Assembly (NCBI GenBank): GCA_907163375.1
Contig: CAJQUW010010284.1
Span: 186,001-250,000 of the forward strand
DNA length: 64,000 nucleotides
Direction of reading: 5' to 3'
Origin: Prostheceraeus crozeri
Taxonomy: Eukaryota; Platyhelminthes; Polycladida; Euryleptidae
Of the stretch, positions 11,128 through 22,671 are shown one piece after another. A program made the position numbers and the translations under genes. Below the pieces are notes generated by a model, which saw nothing but the letters and a program-made list of their open reading frames with translations, did not search any database and was not told where the DNA came from. How positions within the stretch are numbered: position 1 is the first letter of the stretch; every line of letters begins with the position of its first letter.

Positions 11128-11745
11128 GTTGTTGTTATTCATGTTTGGTAGACGATGAGGAAATTGAAATCGTGAAAGAATTTCACTATCTCGGTGATTT
11201 GCTTTGTTGCGAGGGTGGCGCCGAACGTCAGCCTGGCGCAAATGGAAGGACATCGCCAGTCTGCTCAGAAACCGCCACATAACGTGTACAACTCTTGCAT
11301 CAGGCCTGTACTTCTTTGCGGTGTTGAATCCTGGAACCTCACTCAACAGCTGGTTCAACAACTCCAGTCATGTGAAAGATGAATGCTTCGTTACATGAGT
11401 GGCATTTCACTGTCTGATTGGATCGACAGCGCTGCCGTGGCAAGTAGGTGTGGCCTCACACCGTTAGACGAAGCAATCAGAGAAGACTTAGGTTGTTCGG
11501 TCATATCAAGCGTCGACGTACAGATGAACCAATCAGGCAGGTGTTCGACGTGATGGTCGAAGGTTCACGTCCTCGCAGGAGAGCGAGGAAGACATGGCTA
11601 CAAATCGTCAATGAGGACATGGTGGAGCTGGGAATATCCGTGAGTAATGCTCAGGACCGTTCTCGATGGAGAAGTCTCACATCGTCCAACCCTCAACAGA
11701 AGAAGAAAAAGAAGACGTTAAGAGGGGAAAGTAAAAAAAGTAAAT
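11128..11745 (+). mobile_element. LINE reverse transcriptase C-terminal remnant with A-rich tail
   Basis: The + strand shows VKEFHYLGDLLCCEGGAE, then (after a frame change) NSCIRPVLLCGVESWNLT. In a third frame it gives RRLRLFGHIKRRRTD, GSRPRRRARKTWLQ and SNAQDRSRWRSL. These are the conserved thumb and C-terminal blocks of RTE-type and related LINEs (YLGS, RLRWFGHVxRR, GRPxKTW, AxDRxxWR). At least two frame changes make it dead. It ends in a purine-rich GAAGAAAAAGAAG tail at about 11699-11745, taken as the 3' end. It is 5' truncated. Confidence 0.75.
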
Positions 11746-12041
11746 AAGTCATTGGAGAGTGGGCATGTTTTTCAAGAAAACCTTGAGACTGGCCATAGAT
11801 GATAATTCAACAAATCAGCATTGAAAGCTCATTGATGACATCCTTAAACGACATTATTCATGAATCTTAAATAACATCTAAAAACAGTTCCATTATCAAC
11901 GACTTTTACCCATGGTATTCTTCGTCACATTCAACTTCTGCTTGTTGAAGGTAACGGCCCATCACGCGGTGTATCATAGCAATAGAACATTTATTTAGCT
12001 TTGCCTTTATGAGGTGGTTGGGTGATGCTGTCATTGTTCGA

Positions 12042-12249
12042 TTTGAGGACGCCCAATTCGTTAGATGGATCGAAAATCATATTATTTGCTAAAGCGCTTT
12101 TCGGTCCAGCACCGGTGGACCTTTCCATAGCAATATTGTTTATTTAAAATTGTAATTGCTTTATGAAAATGGCCTGCGGTGCTGGACCGAAAAGCGCTTT
12201 GGCAAATAATATGAATTTCGAACCATCGAACGAATTGAGCGTCCTCAAA
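12042..12249. repeat. fold-back (MITE-like) element
   Basis: Arms of about 73 bp, roughly 90% identical: the left starts TTTGAGGACGCCCAATTCGT and the right ends with the inverted ACGAATTGAGCGTCCTCAAA. Both arms contain AAAGCGCTTTTCGGTCCAGC next to the loop. The loop is about 60 bp and AT-rich. No target duplication is evident. A related-looking CGGTGCACCGGTCCGAAAAT motif occurs at about 40925-40945. Confidence 0.7.
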
Positions 12250-12461
12250 AAATAGAATAATTAACTAGCTGTCAGCTAGATAATAAAACTGAATATGTCA
12301 CTTCAGTAGCAAAGATGGAAACGGGCCCGGGCCGGGCACAGGGCCTGAAATGTCTAGTACTCGGGCCGATATTTAATATATCTGAAATCAGAAATATCTT
12401 CCTCATTTGATCATTTAGATTCTCTGATTTAATTTTACATCAGTGATGATTAATTTTACAG

Positions 12462-13795
12462 TGTGATTCCAATTCCCAAAAGAAAGCCTTTAACCGTCGA
12501 CAACACACGCCCTATCTCACTTTTGCCTGTCTTTGCAAAAGTCTTGGAAATTTTAGTTGTCAGCTCATTGAAAGAGAAGTTTTTCAAAACATACGGCGAT
12601 GATCAGTATGGTTTCAGACCAAATTCCTCAACTCTTCTGGCTCATATTCATCTTATGGACCATTTGACATCATTGTTTGAGATTCATTCTAATCGGGGTG
12701 CCTGCATCGTTGCCTTTGATATAAGTCGTGCTTTTGATCGGGTGAGTCACGGGCACATCCTTAATAACTTGAAAGAGGCGAATTTTCCTTCTCAATTTAT
12801 CAAATGGTGCGCGAGCTATTTGAAGGGCCGCTCCCAATATGTTTCAATTGATGGTTGCAACAGCTCACTGCAGCAGGTTACGTCTGGGGTTCCACAAGGT
12901 TCCTGTTTGTCTCCTTACCTCTTTTGCCCACAAATCGGATCCTTCAAATGTAGCAACCCACATTCAAAAATGTTCAAGTACGCAGATGACATCCTTGTAG
13001 TAATTCCTGTAAATGATGCTTCACCCAGCAATATCAACGACGAACTCAACGAAGAGATTATGAATGTTACCCGGTGGTGTGAATCGAGCAGTCTAGTTGT
13101 CAACCAAGAGAAAACCAAGATCATGCTCGTTAAGAAGCGGTCTTGGAAGATGTCGGGATTTCAGTCCCAACAATCCCTCAAATGAGAATCTTGGGTGTGC
13201 AGTTTCAGGATGATTTAAGATGGGATGCTCACATTGAAAACATTTGCAAGGCGTCATCCAGGTACATCTTTGTACTGAAGCAATTGAAGAAAATAGGAAC
13301 ATCCAAAGCAGAGCTCATACAAGTCTACAATGCCATCATCCGTGGAGTAATCGAGTACAGCAGCCCTCTGTTTGTTGGCTTGACAAAACGAAACTCAATT
13401 AGATTGGAGAAGATACAAAAGCGTTGTCATCGCATTATTTGCGACTATCATTGCTCATGCGGTATCCTCACCCCTCTTCACATTCGTCGTGAAACTGCAG
13501 CTGTCAGGTTGTTCAGGAAGATGCTTGATCCAAGACACCAATTGCATCACCTTGTTCCACCATTCCTACCCTCCAACAGAAGAATTGCCATGCCTCTATG
13601 TGAAACAGTACGCCGAAGACAGACTTTCATCCCAATCGCCACAATGCTGTACAACAAGAGCGCATAGAAGTGGATTTTTGGATCACTTTAGTTGACTTTT
13701 GTGTACCTTTTGACTTCTCACTTTACAGTACCACGTCACAAAGAATTGTACGATTTTCATTTTTTTGAATATAAACACATGCATACATACATAAG
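12462..13795 (+). mobile_element. LINE (CR1/L2-like), 5'-truncated
   Basis: From 12463, 240 codons of reverse transcriptase are open. Motif blocks in order are IPIPKRKPLTVDNTRPISLL (finger), GFRPNSST, the catalytic AFDISRAFDRVSH, TSGVPQGSCLSP, and KYADDILVVI. A frame change near 13143-13185 leads into the thumb (RILGVQFQDDLRWDAHI, VIEYSSPLF, LEKIQKRCHRIIC), ending at a stop near 13665. A short 3' UTR follows. It shares GTACGATTTTCATTT and a nearby ATAAAC with the LINE end at 43.9 kb, then ends in a CATACATACAT tail. The endonuclease half is missing. The insertion may lie inside an older hAT copy with CAGGGCC ends (near 12338 and 14030), but that is weak. Confidence 0.88.
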
Positions 13796-14256
13796 GTCTA
13801 TCAACAAGGTTCTTAAGCAATATGATGAAATAAACACTGGCATAATGAATGACTTCACTTTTCAAATAGACTGCATGCCTTCGTTTTCCTGTTTTTATAA
13901 ACCTAAATATAACTAGCGACAATATTCATCTATCGGTATCTTCTTTAAGGATGGTAAGTGCTCAAAGCGATAAAATGTCTTACCCTGCCTCAGATATAAA
14001 ATTCATCCGGGCCGGATACAAAAAAGCGGCCCTGTTCCAGCTCTGTTCAGTAGACGTCTAGCTTCATTTCAAGCTGCTTTATATGCTCAATGCGGCCACT
14101 TGTCGAAACACATCTTCATATTGAGTTCACTGTAGACTTTGTGGTATTTCACTTCATTATGATATTATAATATATTACTATTGTATCGATATGACACTAG
14201 TAATGCTGCCATATAGATGGGTGCGCGTCGGTGTACAAGACGATATCAATGAAGAT

Positions 14257-14335
14257 ATATTACCTTTCAAATGACAGCTTAAATCGTCGGCGCGTAGCGC
14301 CAGACGATTTAGGCTGATCATTTGAAAGGTAATAT
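14257..14335. repeat. 79-bp hairpin with GC-rich tip
   Basis: An almost uninterrupted palindrome: stems begin ATATTACCTTTCAAATGA and close on the tip GGCGCGTAGCGCC. Folded as RNA or cruciform DNA it would give a stem of about 35 bp with a 3-nt loop. Confidence 0.8.
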
Positions 14336-14457
14336 GCATTGTTCAGACTATCTATTGTACTATTTGCTAATAAGCGGTCATGAAATGGCTAAGGTAATAA
14401 TATCATAGATTTATCAATTAAACCTCGATAAAATTTTACCGATAACTCTGATACATC

Positions 14458-14576
14458 CATGGACGCCTAGATATATGAAGCACACATTTATAAGCTAGAT
14501 ATTATATTGTCTTATGACGCAGAATAAAATCTTTCATGAAATGAAATATGGTGCTTCATATATCTAGGCGTCCATG
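14458..14576. mobile_element. 119-bp fold-back MITE with 7-bp target duplication
   Basis: The arms CATGGACGCCTAGATATATG... and its inverted copy are about 26 bp and match almost perfectly. The element is flanked by a perfect direct repeat, ATACATC (14451-14457 and 14577-14583), showing that it moved as a unit. The fold-back at 16760-17252 has the same terminal sequence (CATGGACTCCTAGATA) and also a 7-bp duplication, so the two form one family. A 7-bp duplication is unusual, and I do not assign a superfamily. Confidence 0.8.
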
Positions 14577-14619
14577 ATACATCACACTGGGCATAGTTCT
14601 GTATAGTATCATAGATACC

Positions 14620-14744
14620 CTGAACAATGTAATTATATATGCCTATTTTTCGGTCATCAATGATCCAACTGTCGGTCGCTTACGTGACCTCCAGTTGGAT
14701 CATTGCTGACCTCTAAATAGGCATATAAATATAACATTGTTACT
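14620..14744. repeat. 125-bp hairpin
   Basis: The core arms 14641-14670 and 14693-14722 (GCCTATTT...ATGATCCAACT) pair with few mismatches. The symmetry extends outward through AT-rich flanks to AACAATGT on both sides. The tip is GC-rich: GGTCGCTTACGTGACC. Confidence 0.7.
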
Positions 14745-14963
14745 GAACCTAAAATCTATGACATCAAAAGTCCAAGATTTTGATCTGCAAAAGACTCAAA
14801 TCTATGATAATTTTCTACATAGCCCATGCAGCTCAGAACATTGAAGTATGTAAAACTCTAGTTATCTACGAATCCAAATTGTGAACCACAGGAATCAATG
14901 CCATTTTCACAGGGAATGCGAAGATGGACGGTGAAATGCTCCTACCTCAATGGTATTACATAG

Positions 14964-15005
14964 CAAATTAGACGGCTTTAATCATGCAATTGAGGCCGTC
15001 TAATT
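14964..15005. repeat. short hairpin, shared with 55.4 kb
   Basis: The arms AAATTAGACGGC and GCCGTCTAATTT enclose a short loop. The reverse-complement copy at 55423-55468 keeps the same arms but has a different loop, so the stem has been conserved better than the loop. Confidence 0.6.
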
Positions 15006-15132
15006 TGGAGTTGAAGATACATGAACGACTTTTATAGAATAATTACATGTGAAATACCGGCTGACAACCCTACTTACTCAGAAACAATGGCAGCATTACT
15101 TGTGTCATATCGATACAAAAGTCGTATTATTT

Positions 15133-16745
15133 ACAATTTTTATATTTCCGTCATTACTGGTGTCTGAAATCTCTGATTCATAAAGACAGTTTCTCTAAGA
15201 TATCAATGTCCCATTCGACGTCAAAGGAAAATCTCAGGCTCCAGTTCAATAGATCATTTCATAACCAGCCGTCTTAGCTCACTGACGCATTCAGATCAAT
15301 AGATTTTTTAACAATTTATTAACAAATCCAAACACATTTTCAAAATATGAAAATCAATATGTAGGCAATTGATCAGATGACGTGATGATCATTTCTTGAA
15401 ATGTCCAAGATAACAGAATGATTGCTTTTATCCTCTGAGCAATACAAAATTACCATTGCACGAGAAACTGGGTGTATAGAGGCTTTGAAAAGGTCCACTA
15501 TTTTCTCTCCAATCATGACGTATAGAGAATCCATTTCCAATATTTCATGGACTCTCTCACTTGAAAAAGAGCTTGTCATCGAACTTTTCTATCATTTCAA
15601 ACCCTAACTTGTGCAATATTTACAGAACTATTAATTTGAGCAATCAGCAAATGCATTCAATGGTTTTGTCGTCAATATCTCTTGGCCACGCTCTTCCGAT
15701 GTATATTATGTTCCTATCTATTGGCAACAACTCTCCTTATAATTTGGTATTATCAGCGACGTGAGACTTTGTTCACCAAATCAAATTCTATATTTCAAAT
15801 GCTAAATTCTACAGAAGCAATGCCAAATTTTCGTGTAGAAGAGAGGAAATGCACTGTGAAAGGCATATCTAAAAGGTTGTACGTAGTGATACATGATTCT
15901 TGAAACTAATCAATATTTTGATCAAGAAGAAACTTCATGCAATTCAGAGTTTGAAGGAAAGCATATATAAAAGCCATCCCCTATCGATCTCAAATGGTTC
16001 ATCAAGGACACTTCAACATTTTATTTACAAGAATGACACAATGATAAAAACGAAAACAGAAGTAGAAGAAATACAACTCAATCGACGAGTGTTAGTCTAC
16101 TCAGTAAGTGGAAAACATAGGATCATTTTCACATGTACTATAGGAAACTGATAATTGCTTTGTCTTCTTTGATAACTTTACATGATGTGTTGATATTTAT
16201 TTATAGCTAGCTGATGAAGTCACCTTTGATGTCTATTTCTGTCATTACTGGTGTCCTTATGCATAGGAGAAAATTTTGAGTTATCTATAACAAAACGACA
16301 TTACTGGTGTCAAATCTCATAAATAATGATTCATTTGAAATAATTGCAACAACATTTGTGGAAATATTCATTCAAGAAAATCTCCACCAAAGGCAAGGAT
16401 GAATAAAATAATTCGATATCCATCTATCGAGATCTCCATGGATATCCGAACCTGGTGCAGATGGGCGTTGTTAGATAGTGAACTTCAATTAGAGAGAAGA
16501 CATTGCACAATAATAGAAAATAACATACTGTCGTTTGTTGTAAGTAGCATTCATGCCTTCATAACATAGCATTCTATCAAGGCTGGTGGGCACAAATCGG
16601 AAATTTCCAATTTATGCCCTCCAATTTCAATGTATTTTCAATGGAGCTACAGCCTTCCAGTTCTGCCCTCCGTTTTCATATATCTATCTTAAACATGATC
16701 ATTTCAATGCTACTAGTCGTTCGTCAACATCTATGGATCACGTTA
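15133..16745. other. non-coding stretch with a dispersed 13-bp motif
   Basis: Overlapping ORFs of 60-83 codons at 15.4-16.2 kb show no known motif. CATTACTGGTGTC occurs at 15152-15164, 16243-16255 and 16299-16311, with some similarity around it, so this is probably broken repeat sequence related to the neighbouring fold-backs. Confidence 0.4.
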
Positions 16746-16759
16746 CAACTGCTTTTAAT

Positions 16760-17252
16760 CATGGACTCCTAGATACATAACACCTGGACTGAAAGCTGAA
16801 ATTTATTTATACGGCCGGTTTGACTCAATAGCTGTCGATGGTGGAAAGCAATTAGTCAAGTGAAAACGAAGTATCTAAACAAAGAAAAATAAGCTGAAGA
16901 TTCTGGAAATCGGAAGAACATGGGGTTGCAACAAACTTATCATTGTTATCACTGAATATGGAATATTGACTATATCAAATGAAGCTAATGAATTAAAAAG
17001 AACGTGACTGTTGTCATCTCTTTTTAGTGGAAAGCTTTTTACTATATTCTTTTGGGCAGTGAAAATACGAAATACTAACTAGTGACACTCATGAAGTAGC
17101 AACGTTTGGTTTGATTTATCAAAGAAAGGATAGGCACATTCCCACTTGACCAATTGCTTTCCACCATAGACAGCTATTGAGTCAAACTGGCCGTCTAGTG
17201 CATAAATGAATTTCAGCTTTCAGTCCAGGTGTTATATATCTAGGAGTCCATG
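16760..17252. mobile_element. 493-bp fold-back element with 7-bp target duplication
   Basis: Inverted arms of about 110-115 bp at about 90% identity, both containing CATGGACTCCTAGATA at the tips and AATTGCTTTCCACCAT or its complement inside, surround a loop of about 270 bp. The flanking direct repeat is TTTTAAT at 16753-16759 and 17253-17259. The end sequence is shared with the smaller element at 14458-14576. There is no coding capacity. High arm identity and an intact duplication suggest recent movement or arm homogenisation. Confidence 0.85.
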
Positions 17253-17459
17253 TTTTAATCCATGATAGCTCAGCCATGAATAGAAATTACAGAAATTATA
17301 GATATCTCTCGTTGGGCATAAATTCGAAAATATGCTCGTGAGCTGCGCGCCCTCGACAGATGGCTGTAATTCCTTTATTATAAAAAATGAAATTATAATT
17401 CAATGGAAGCAAAGCTGCTGAACTTACAATGTCAAATATGTAGCATGTTATGTATACGC

Positions 17460-19012
17460 GCTACAAATTTTCGCAGATATTCCGAAATATATATAATGCC
17501 GAATAAACACAAAGGTTTAAGTAAAAATACAATACAGGTAAAATCGGCAAACGTTTCGCGTCCAGTCTTACTAAATGATTCTAACAGTAGGTGCAACAAC
17601 ACCCTCGTGACGCCTGTTCAATTCTGGCTTACGAAAATCGGTCAAACGAGATTCCATCAAACTTGTCTCAATCGGATCATGCACACACTTTAAGAAATTG
17701 ATATTGAAGATATCTATGTTGGTACACGGGTTGCAAAATTTTATATGATCGCTCAAGGTGCTATGACAATCACGCTTGATGATGCTATTTTTATGTTCGT
17801 TATACCACAAACGGAACGGCCGAGCAGTTTTTCCTATATATTTAGAATTACAAAATTTACACTCAAATTCATGAACAACGCATGATATATCACAATTATA
17901 CTTATCAGGAAGTTTTAAGCAGATTTCGCAATTGCTATGTTTTTTACACGGACTCTTTCTTTTCAAAGCCTGGCGCAGTTTCTTATTTCCGGTAGTTACA
18001 AAGTTGATTTCTAATTTTGTATTTACGAATGTTGTAATTAATTTTTCTTATTAAGCTATCGCTGACAAAAGGCAACTTTAGTGTGCATTTCCTACTTATT
18101 GATTTTGTATTATTTATGCTATCCTTTGATTTGTGTTTACTTTTAGGTTTGTTGCACTTCCTTATGTCATTGTTAGTATATCCGTTCAATTTTAAATTAC
18201 TATTACACGCTTCAATGTCTGCCTTCATAGCTTCTGCAGGCAAAGACGCACTACCACGAATTTCTTATGTCATTAACTTTTTGTTGGACAAAATTCGTTT
18301 TTACAAAGCTGGGTAGCCAACTATCTTTTTTAAGAGAATTACCGGAGGAGATCTCTTTGACATATTTCTTATGGATTATTTTTCTATTATTTGTCCAAAC
18401 CGTTAAATCTAGGAAGTTCAATTTACCGGTATGTGGAGATTCCACAGTAAACTTAATGTTGTTGTCAATCGAATTAAAGGTCGTACTTATTAAATCGAAA
18501 GTGTCAGAATCTCTTTTGAGGGGACCTATTATAATGTCGTCAATGTATCTTTTATAAATAATGTTATCAAAATTGAGCTGAGCTCTAATGGCAACAATAG
18601 CTCTTTCTTCTATACTGTTCATAAATATGATTGCCAGTGGTGGGACATAGTGTGATCCCATGGGAACACCCTTAATCTAGAGGTAACTTTGATCATTAAA
18701 AGCGATCTCATAATTATAAGACACGAATTTTAGCATAGTGAGAAATTGGTCTACAGTTATATCAAAATTATCTATCTGTGTCCAATGCTTATGAGCGAAT
18801 AAATTTACAGCATCCAAAGCAGGGGCTATCGGAATGCTGGGGTAGAGATTGACCACATCTAAAGATATGAACATGCAGTCTTCACTTATCACCTCAGTAT
18901 AATTTTTAAATATATCTATAAGTTCCAGAGAAATTTTTAAATGTGCAGGTACAAGGTTCACAAGTTGATTCAAATACGGCCGCAAATCCAATCCACTTTG
19001 TTAATAGGGTTT
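17460..19012 (-). mobile_element. Penelope-like element, partial copy (RT and GIY-YIG parts)
   Basis: The minus strand encodes, in order, a reverse transcriptase fragment with FISLDVVNLYPSIP, PMGSHYVPPLA and the catalytic YIDDI. A GIY-YIG-type endonuclease follows, with the cysteine-rich CEICLKLP, CKFCNSKYIGKTARP and EHKNSI. RT joined to a C-terminal GIY-YIG nuclease defines Penelope-like retroelements. This copy lacks the N-terminal part and is interrupted in a few places. It is an almost identical inverted copy of 20738-22180, arranged head to head, which this family commonly does. It is fossil but young, judging by the near identity. Confidence 0.87.
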
Positions 19013-19689
19013 TGACTCTATTTAATAGGGTTTAATAGGGTAATAACTCATTTGAAAGATCATGATCTGTAGATGATTTCTATAATAACCAGTTCAACAA
19101 AATACCAATTTGTGTAACTTTTATGAGCAAAAATTCGAAAAAATGGAGTCAACACCTTAAATGTCACAATTTTACCATTGGAAATACATAGTATTGTGTT
19201 ATCCTCTCTATTTCTGAAAAGCAAATGATATGATCCGGCAGACGCGAAGTTTTGCAGTAGGTTAGAGGTGTACTATGCTATGTGAAAGTTTTATGTACTA
19301 CCTCGTTCCCTGCACAACTTCACGCTAGCTCCAGGACTATACTCTAAAAAATGAAGCAAATGCTCAAGGATATCCTCGGGTAACCTCCTTGTAGTAGTAA
19401 GGTACTCGTAACCGCGCAATTGCTCCAACTGATACTGCTTATCTCTCAAATTTTGTGCACTTTTCCTTAAAATTTACATCTCCATGGAATGCATTTTCCT
19501 TTGGATCACCTTGTCAGTAGTAATACCATCAGGTTAAACATGTTACTCACGAACAATGGCACAATCGCGCTCGATATACATGCTTGCAGGAAAAGAAGAT
19601 CGCAGAACACTCGAACATATCTCGCCTGTAAGTTGATGAAAGACTTCGCGTGAGCTCGCAAATCAAAATTATTGATTGCGGAAATAGCG
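19013..19689. other. spacer between the two Penelope-like copies
   Basis: It starts with three TTTAATAGGG-like short repeats (about 19005-19040), then unrecognised AT-rich sequence. Nothing coding was identified. Confidence 0.4.
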
Positions 19690-22317
19690 TAATGGCTTGA
19701 GGCGGGAGACGCATAATGAATATAAGGAAAACGTCACAAATCTCTCCCGAAATATATATAATGCCGAATAAACACAAAGGTTTAAGTAAAAATATAATAC
19801 AGGTAAAATCGGCAAATGGGGACAGTTATCTTATGATAATTACCCACATGGTAGAATGAAGTATCGGTACACCGTCAAGCCATCATTTCCTTTCGAGTAT
19901 GCAGATGAATATCTTTGCCGCGTCTCTCCGCAGGACCAGTTGGGTAAGCTTCAACATTCTCGTGACGCATCTTGTAATTTGTATACGAACGAAACGAACA
20001 TTGATTTACCATTTGATTTAATTGATATTCTCAAAAAAGGCCCTAATTTCAGGATTCCACCAAACTTGAATTCTGATGAGTTTATGGATGATGTTGAATT
20101 AGCGTTAGAAAAACTGACGTATAATATGCGTTGGAAATTTAACCTCGAGCGTAGAAATGACGATGGCAATTACTATTTTATTTTTATTACTTTTTTTTTA
20201 ATTATTTTTATTACTTTATGAACATACCTTTTCATAAAAATACTGTCACGTTACCCAATTGTATGGATAACGAAAACGAAGTCAATTTACTGTTGTTCAA
20301 AAAAGAAATAGTTGAAGCTGTTAAAACTGAAGTATCTCATGTCAAACACAAAGATAACTATAAAAGTTTCAATAAAAAAATGCGAAACAGTAAAAAATTT
20401 CTTGAAAAAATGACCTTATGATTACAGCTACCGATAAAAGCAATAGACTTTGTGTCACGAAAGCCTGAGAAATGATAGTTAGAACTGAGGAGATCTTAAA
20501 AGATAGATCCACGTATAAGACAATCAATAAAAGTGAGAAAAATTGTTTAGAGAAGCAAGCGAACACTATGATAAATAATATTTTTAGAGATAACTTGAGT
20601 AAATCGAATTTGCAGCGCTTGCATGTTTCGGGAAGCCAACCTTCAAATTTCTACGCGTTGATCAAAGATCATAAAGAGAGAAGTGAATTAATCAGTATCC
20701 TCTCAGGCCTATTGCTTCGGTTACCAATAACCCTATTAACAAAGTTGATTGGATTTGCGGCCGTATTTTAAATCAACTTGTGAACTTTGTACCTGCACAT
20801 TTAAAAAGCTCTCTGGAACTTATAGATATATTTAAAAATCATACTGAAGTGATAAGTGAAGACTGCATGTTCATATCTTTAGATGTGGTCAATCTCTACC
20901 CCAGCATTCCGATAGCCCCTGCTTTGGATGCTGTAAATTTATTCGCTCATAAGCATTGGACACAGATAGATAATTTTGATATAACTGTAGACCAATTTCT
21001 CACTATGCTAAAATTCGTGTCTTATAATTATGAGATCGCTTTTAATGATCAAAGTTACCTCTAGATTAAGGGTGTTCCCATGGGATCACACTATGTCCCA
21101 CCACTGGCAATCATATTTATGAACAGTATAGAAGAAAGAGCTATTGTTGCCATTAGAGCTCAGCTCAATTTTGATAACATTATTTATAAAAGATACATTG
21201 ACGACATTATAATAGGTTCCCTCAAAAGAGATTCTGACACTTTCGATTTAATAAGTACGACCTTTAATTCGATTGACAACAACATTAAGTTTACTGTGGA
21301 ATCTCCACATACCAGTAAATTGAACTTCCTAGATTTAACGGTTTGGACAAATAATAGAAAAATAATCCATAAGAAATATGTCAAAGAGATCTCCTCCGGT
21401 AATTCTCTTAAAAAAGATAGTTGGCTACCCAGCTTTGTAAAAACGAATTTTGTCCAACAAAAAGTTAATGACATAAGAAATTCGTGGTAGTGCGTCTTTG
21501 CCTGCAGAAGCTATGAAGGCAGACATTGAAGCGTGTAATAGTAATTTAAAATTGAACGGATATACTAACAATGACATAAGGAAGTGCAACAAACCTAAAA
21601 ATAAACACAAATCAAATGATAGCATAAATAATACAAAATCACTAAGTAGGAAATGCACACTAAAGTTGCCTTTTGTCAGCGATAGCTTAATAAGAAAAAT
21701 TAATTACAACATTCGTAAATACAAAATTAGAAATCAACTTTGTAACTACCGGAAATAAGAAACTGCGCCAGGCTTTGAAAAGAAAGAGTCCGTGTAAAAA
21801 ACATAGCAATTGCGAAATCTGCTTAAAACTTCCTGATAAGTATAATTGTGATATATCATGCGTTGTTCATGAATTTGAGTGTAAATTTTGTAATTCTAAA
21901 TATATAGGAAAAACTGCTCGACCGTTCCGTTTGTGGTATGACGAACATAAAAATAGCATCATCAAGCGTGATTGTCATAGCGCCTTGAGCGATCATATAA
22001 AATTTTGCAACCCGTGTACCAACATAGATATCTTCAATATCAATTTCTTAAAGTGTGTGCATGATCCGATTGAGACAAGTTTGATGGAATCTCGTTTGAC
22101 CGATTTTCGTAAGCCAGAATTGAACAGGCGTCACGAGGGTGTTGTTGCAGCTACTGTTTGAATCATTTAGTAAGACTGGACGCGAAACGTTTGCCGATTT
22201 TACCTGTATTATATTTTTACTTAAACCTTTGTGTTTATTCGGCATTATATATATTTCGGAAGAGATTTGTGACGTTTTCCTTTTATTCATTATGCGCCTC
22301 CCGCCTCAAGCCATTAC
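19690..22317 (+). mobile_element. Penelope-like element, longer copy with terminal inverted repeat
   Basis: The + strand holds an N-terminal region of unknown fold (19856-20770), then RT motifs (LDVVNLYPSIP, PMGSHYVPPLA, YIDDI; 20780-21490), a basic connector (21498-21758), and the GIY-YIG nuclease (21775-22161; CKFCNSKYIGKTARP). The last 128 bp (22190-22317) recur inverted at the 5' end (19690-19816), matching the terminal repeats (pseudo-LTRs) known for this family. The reading frames are interrupted in several places. It would be a self-copying retroelement that primes at a nicked target. With the minus-strand copy at 17.5-19.0 kb it forms a head-to-head pair. Confidence 0.88.
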
Positions 22318-22671
22318 ATAGACATTGAAGCTGTTTCTCGTTGAACGAACGTCGATTCCTTTGTTGATGATTTGAGCGGTGAACATTGATGATCGCGAAC
22401 TGCAAAAAAATGAGTTCTTTGAACAAGCGAACTCATTTTTCCCCATGACAAAAAGTAAACATGCAAAGTCTGTCTCTTGAACAGGAAACTTGAATAATTA
22501 AAATTTCAGCAAATATTAGCCGATTAAATGAAGGAGTAGGAACTGAAATATACCTCCTCACCAGCCATCGACGCTTTCGTTATTAAAAGGAAACACGTTT
22601 CTTGCAGCAAACTATTAGTAGATCCGTTGTGGCACCAATTGAAAATACTATGCACCAGTAGAGTAAGTATA

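Larger units (their letters stand above)
14172..15131. repeat. compound fold-back: hairpins nested in a larger hairpin
   Basis: The outer arms (14172-14213 and 15087-15131) pair over about 40 bp, both containing TTGTATCGATATGACAC and GTAATGCTGCCAT. Between them lie at least four separate hairpins: 14257-14335, 14458-14576, about 14620-14744, and 14964-15005. A short arm at about 14334-14352 (ATGCATTGTTCAG) also pairs with CTGAACAATGTA near 14620, enclosing the second hairpin. The layout is best explained by successive insertion of hairpin elements into each other. The segment 14740-15010 recurs inverted at 55423-55680. Confidence 0.7.

Noticed and set aside
12338-14035. hAT element with CAGGGCC ends hosting the LINE at 12.5-13.8 kb.
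   Set aside because: Only a few terminal bases and GGGCCGG-rich patches agree; no target duplication was found, so it is not listed as a feature.
15373-16151. Series of 60-83 codon ORFs.
   Set aside because: AT-rich sequence with repeat motifs; no domain, and frames overlap on both strands.
18083-18557. Hydrophobic + strand ORFs opposite the Penelope-like copy.
   Set aside because: Antisense shadows of the RT frame; the same shadows appear opposite the second copy.
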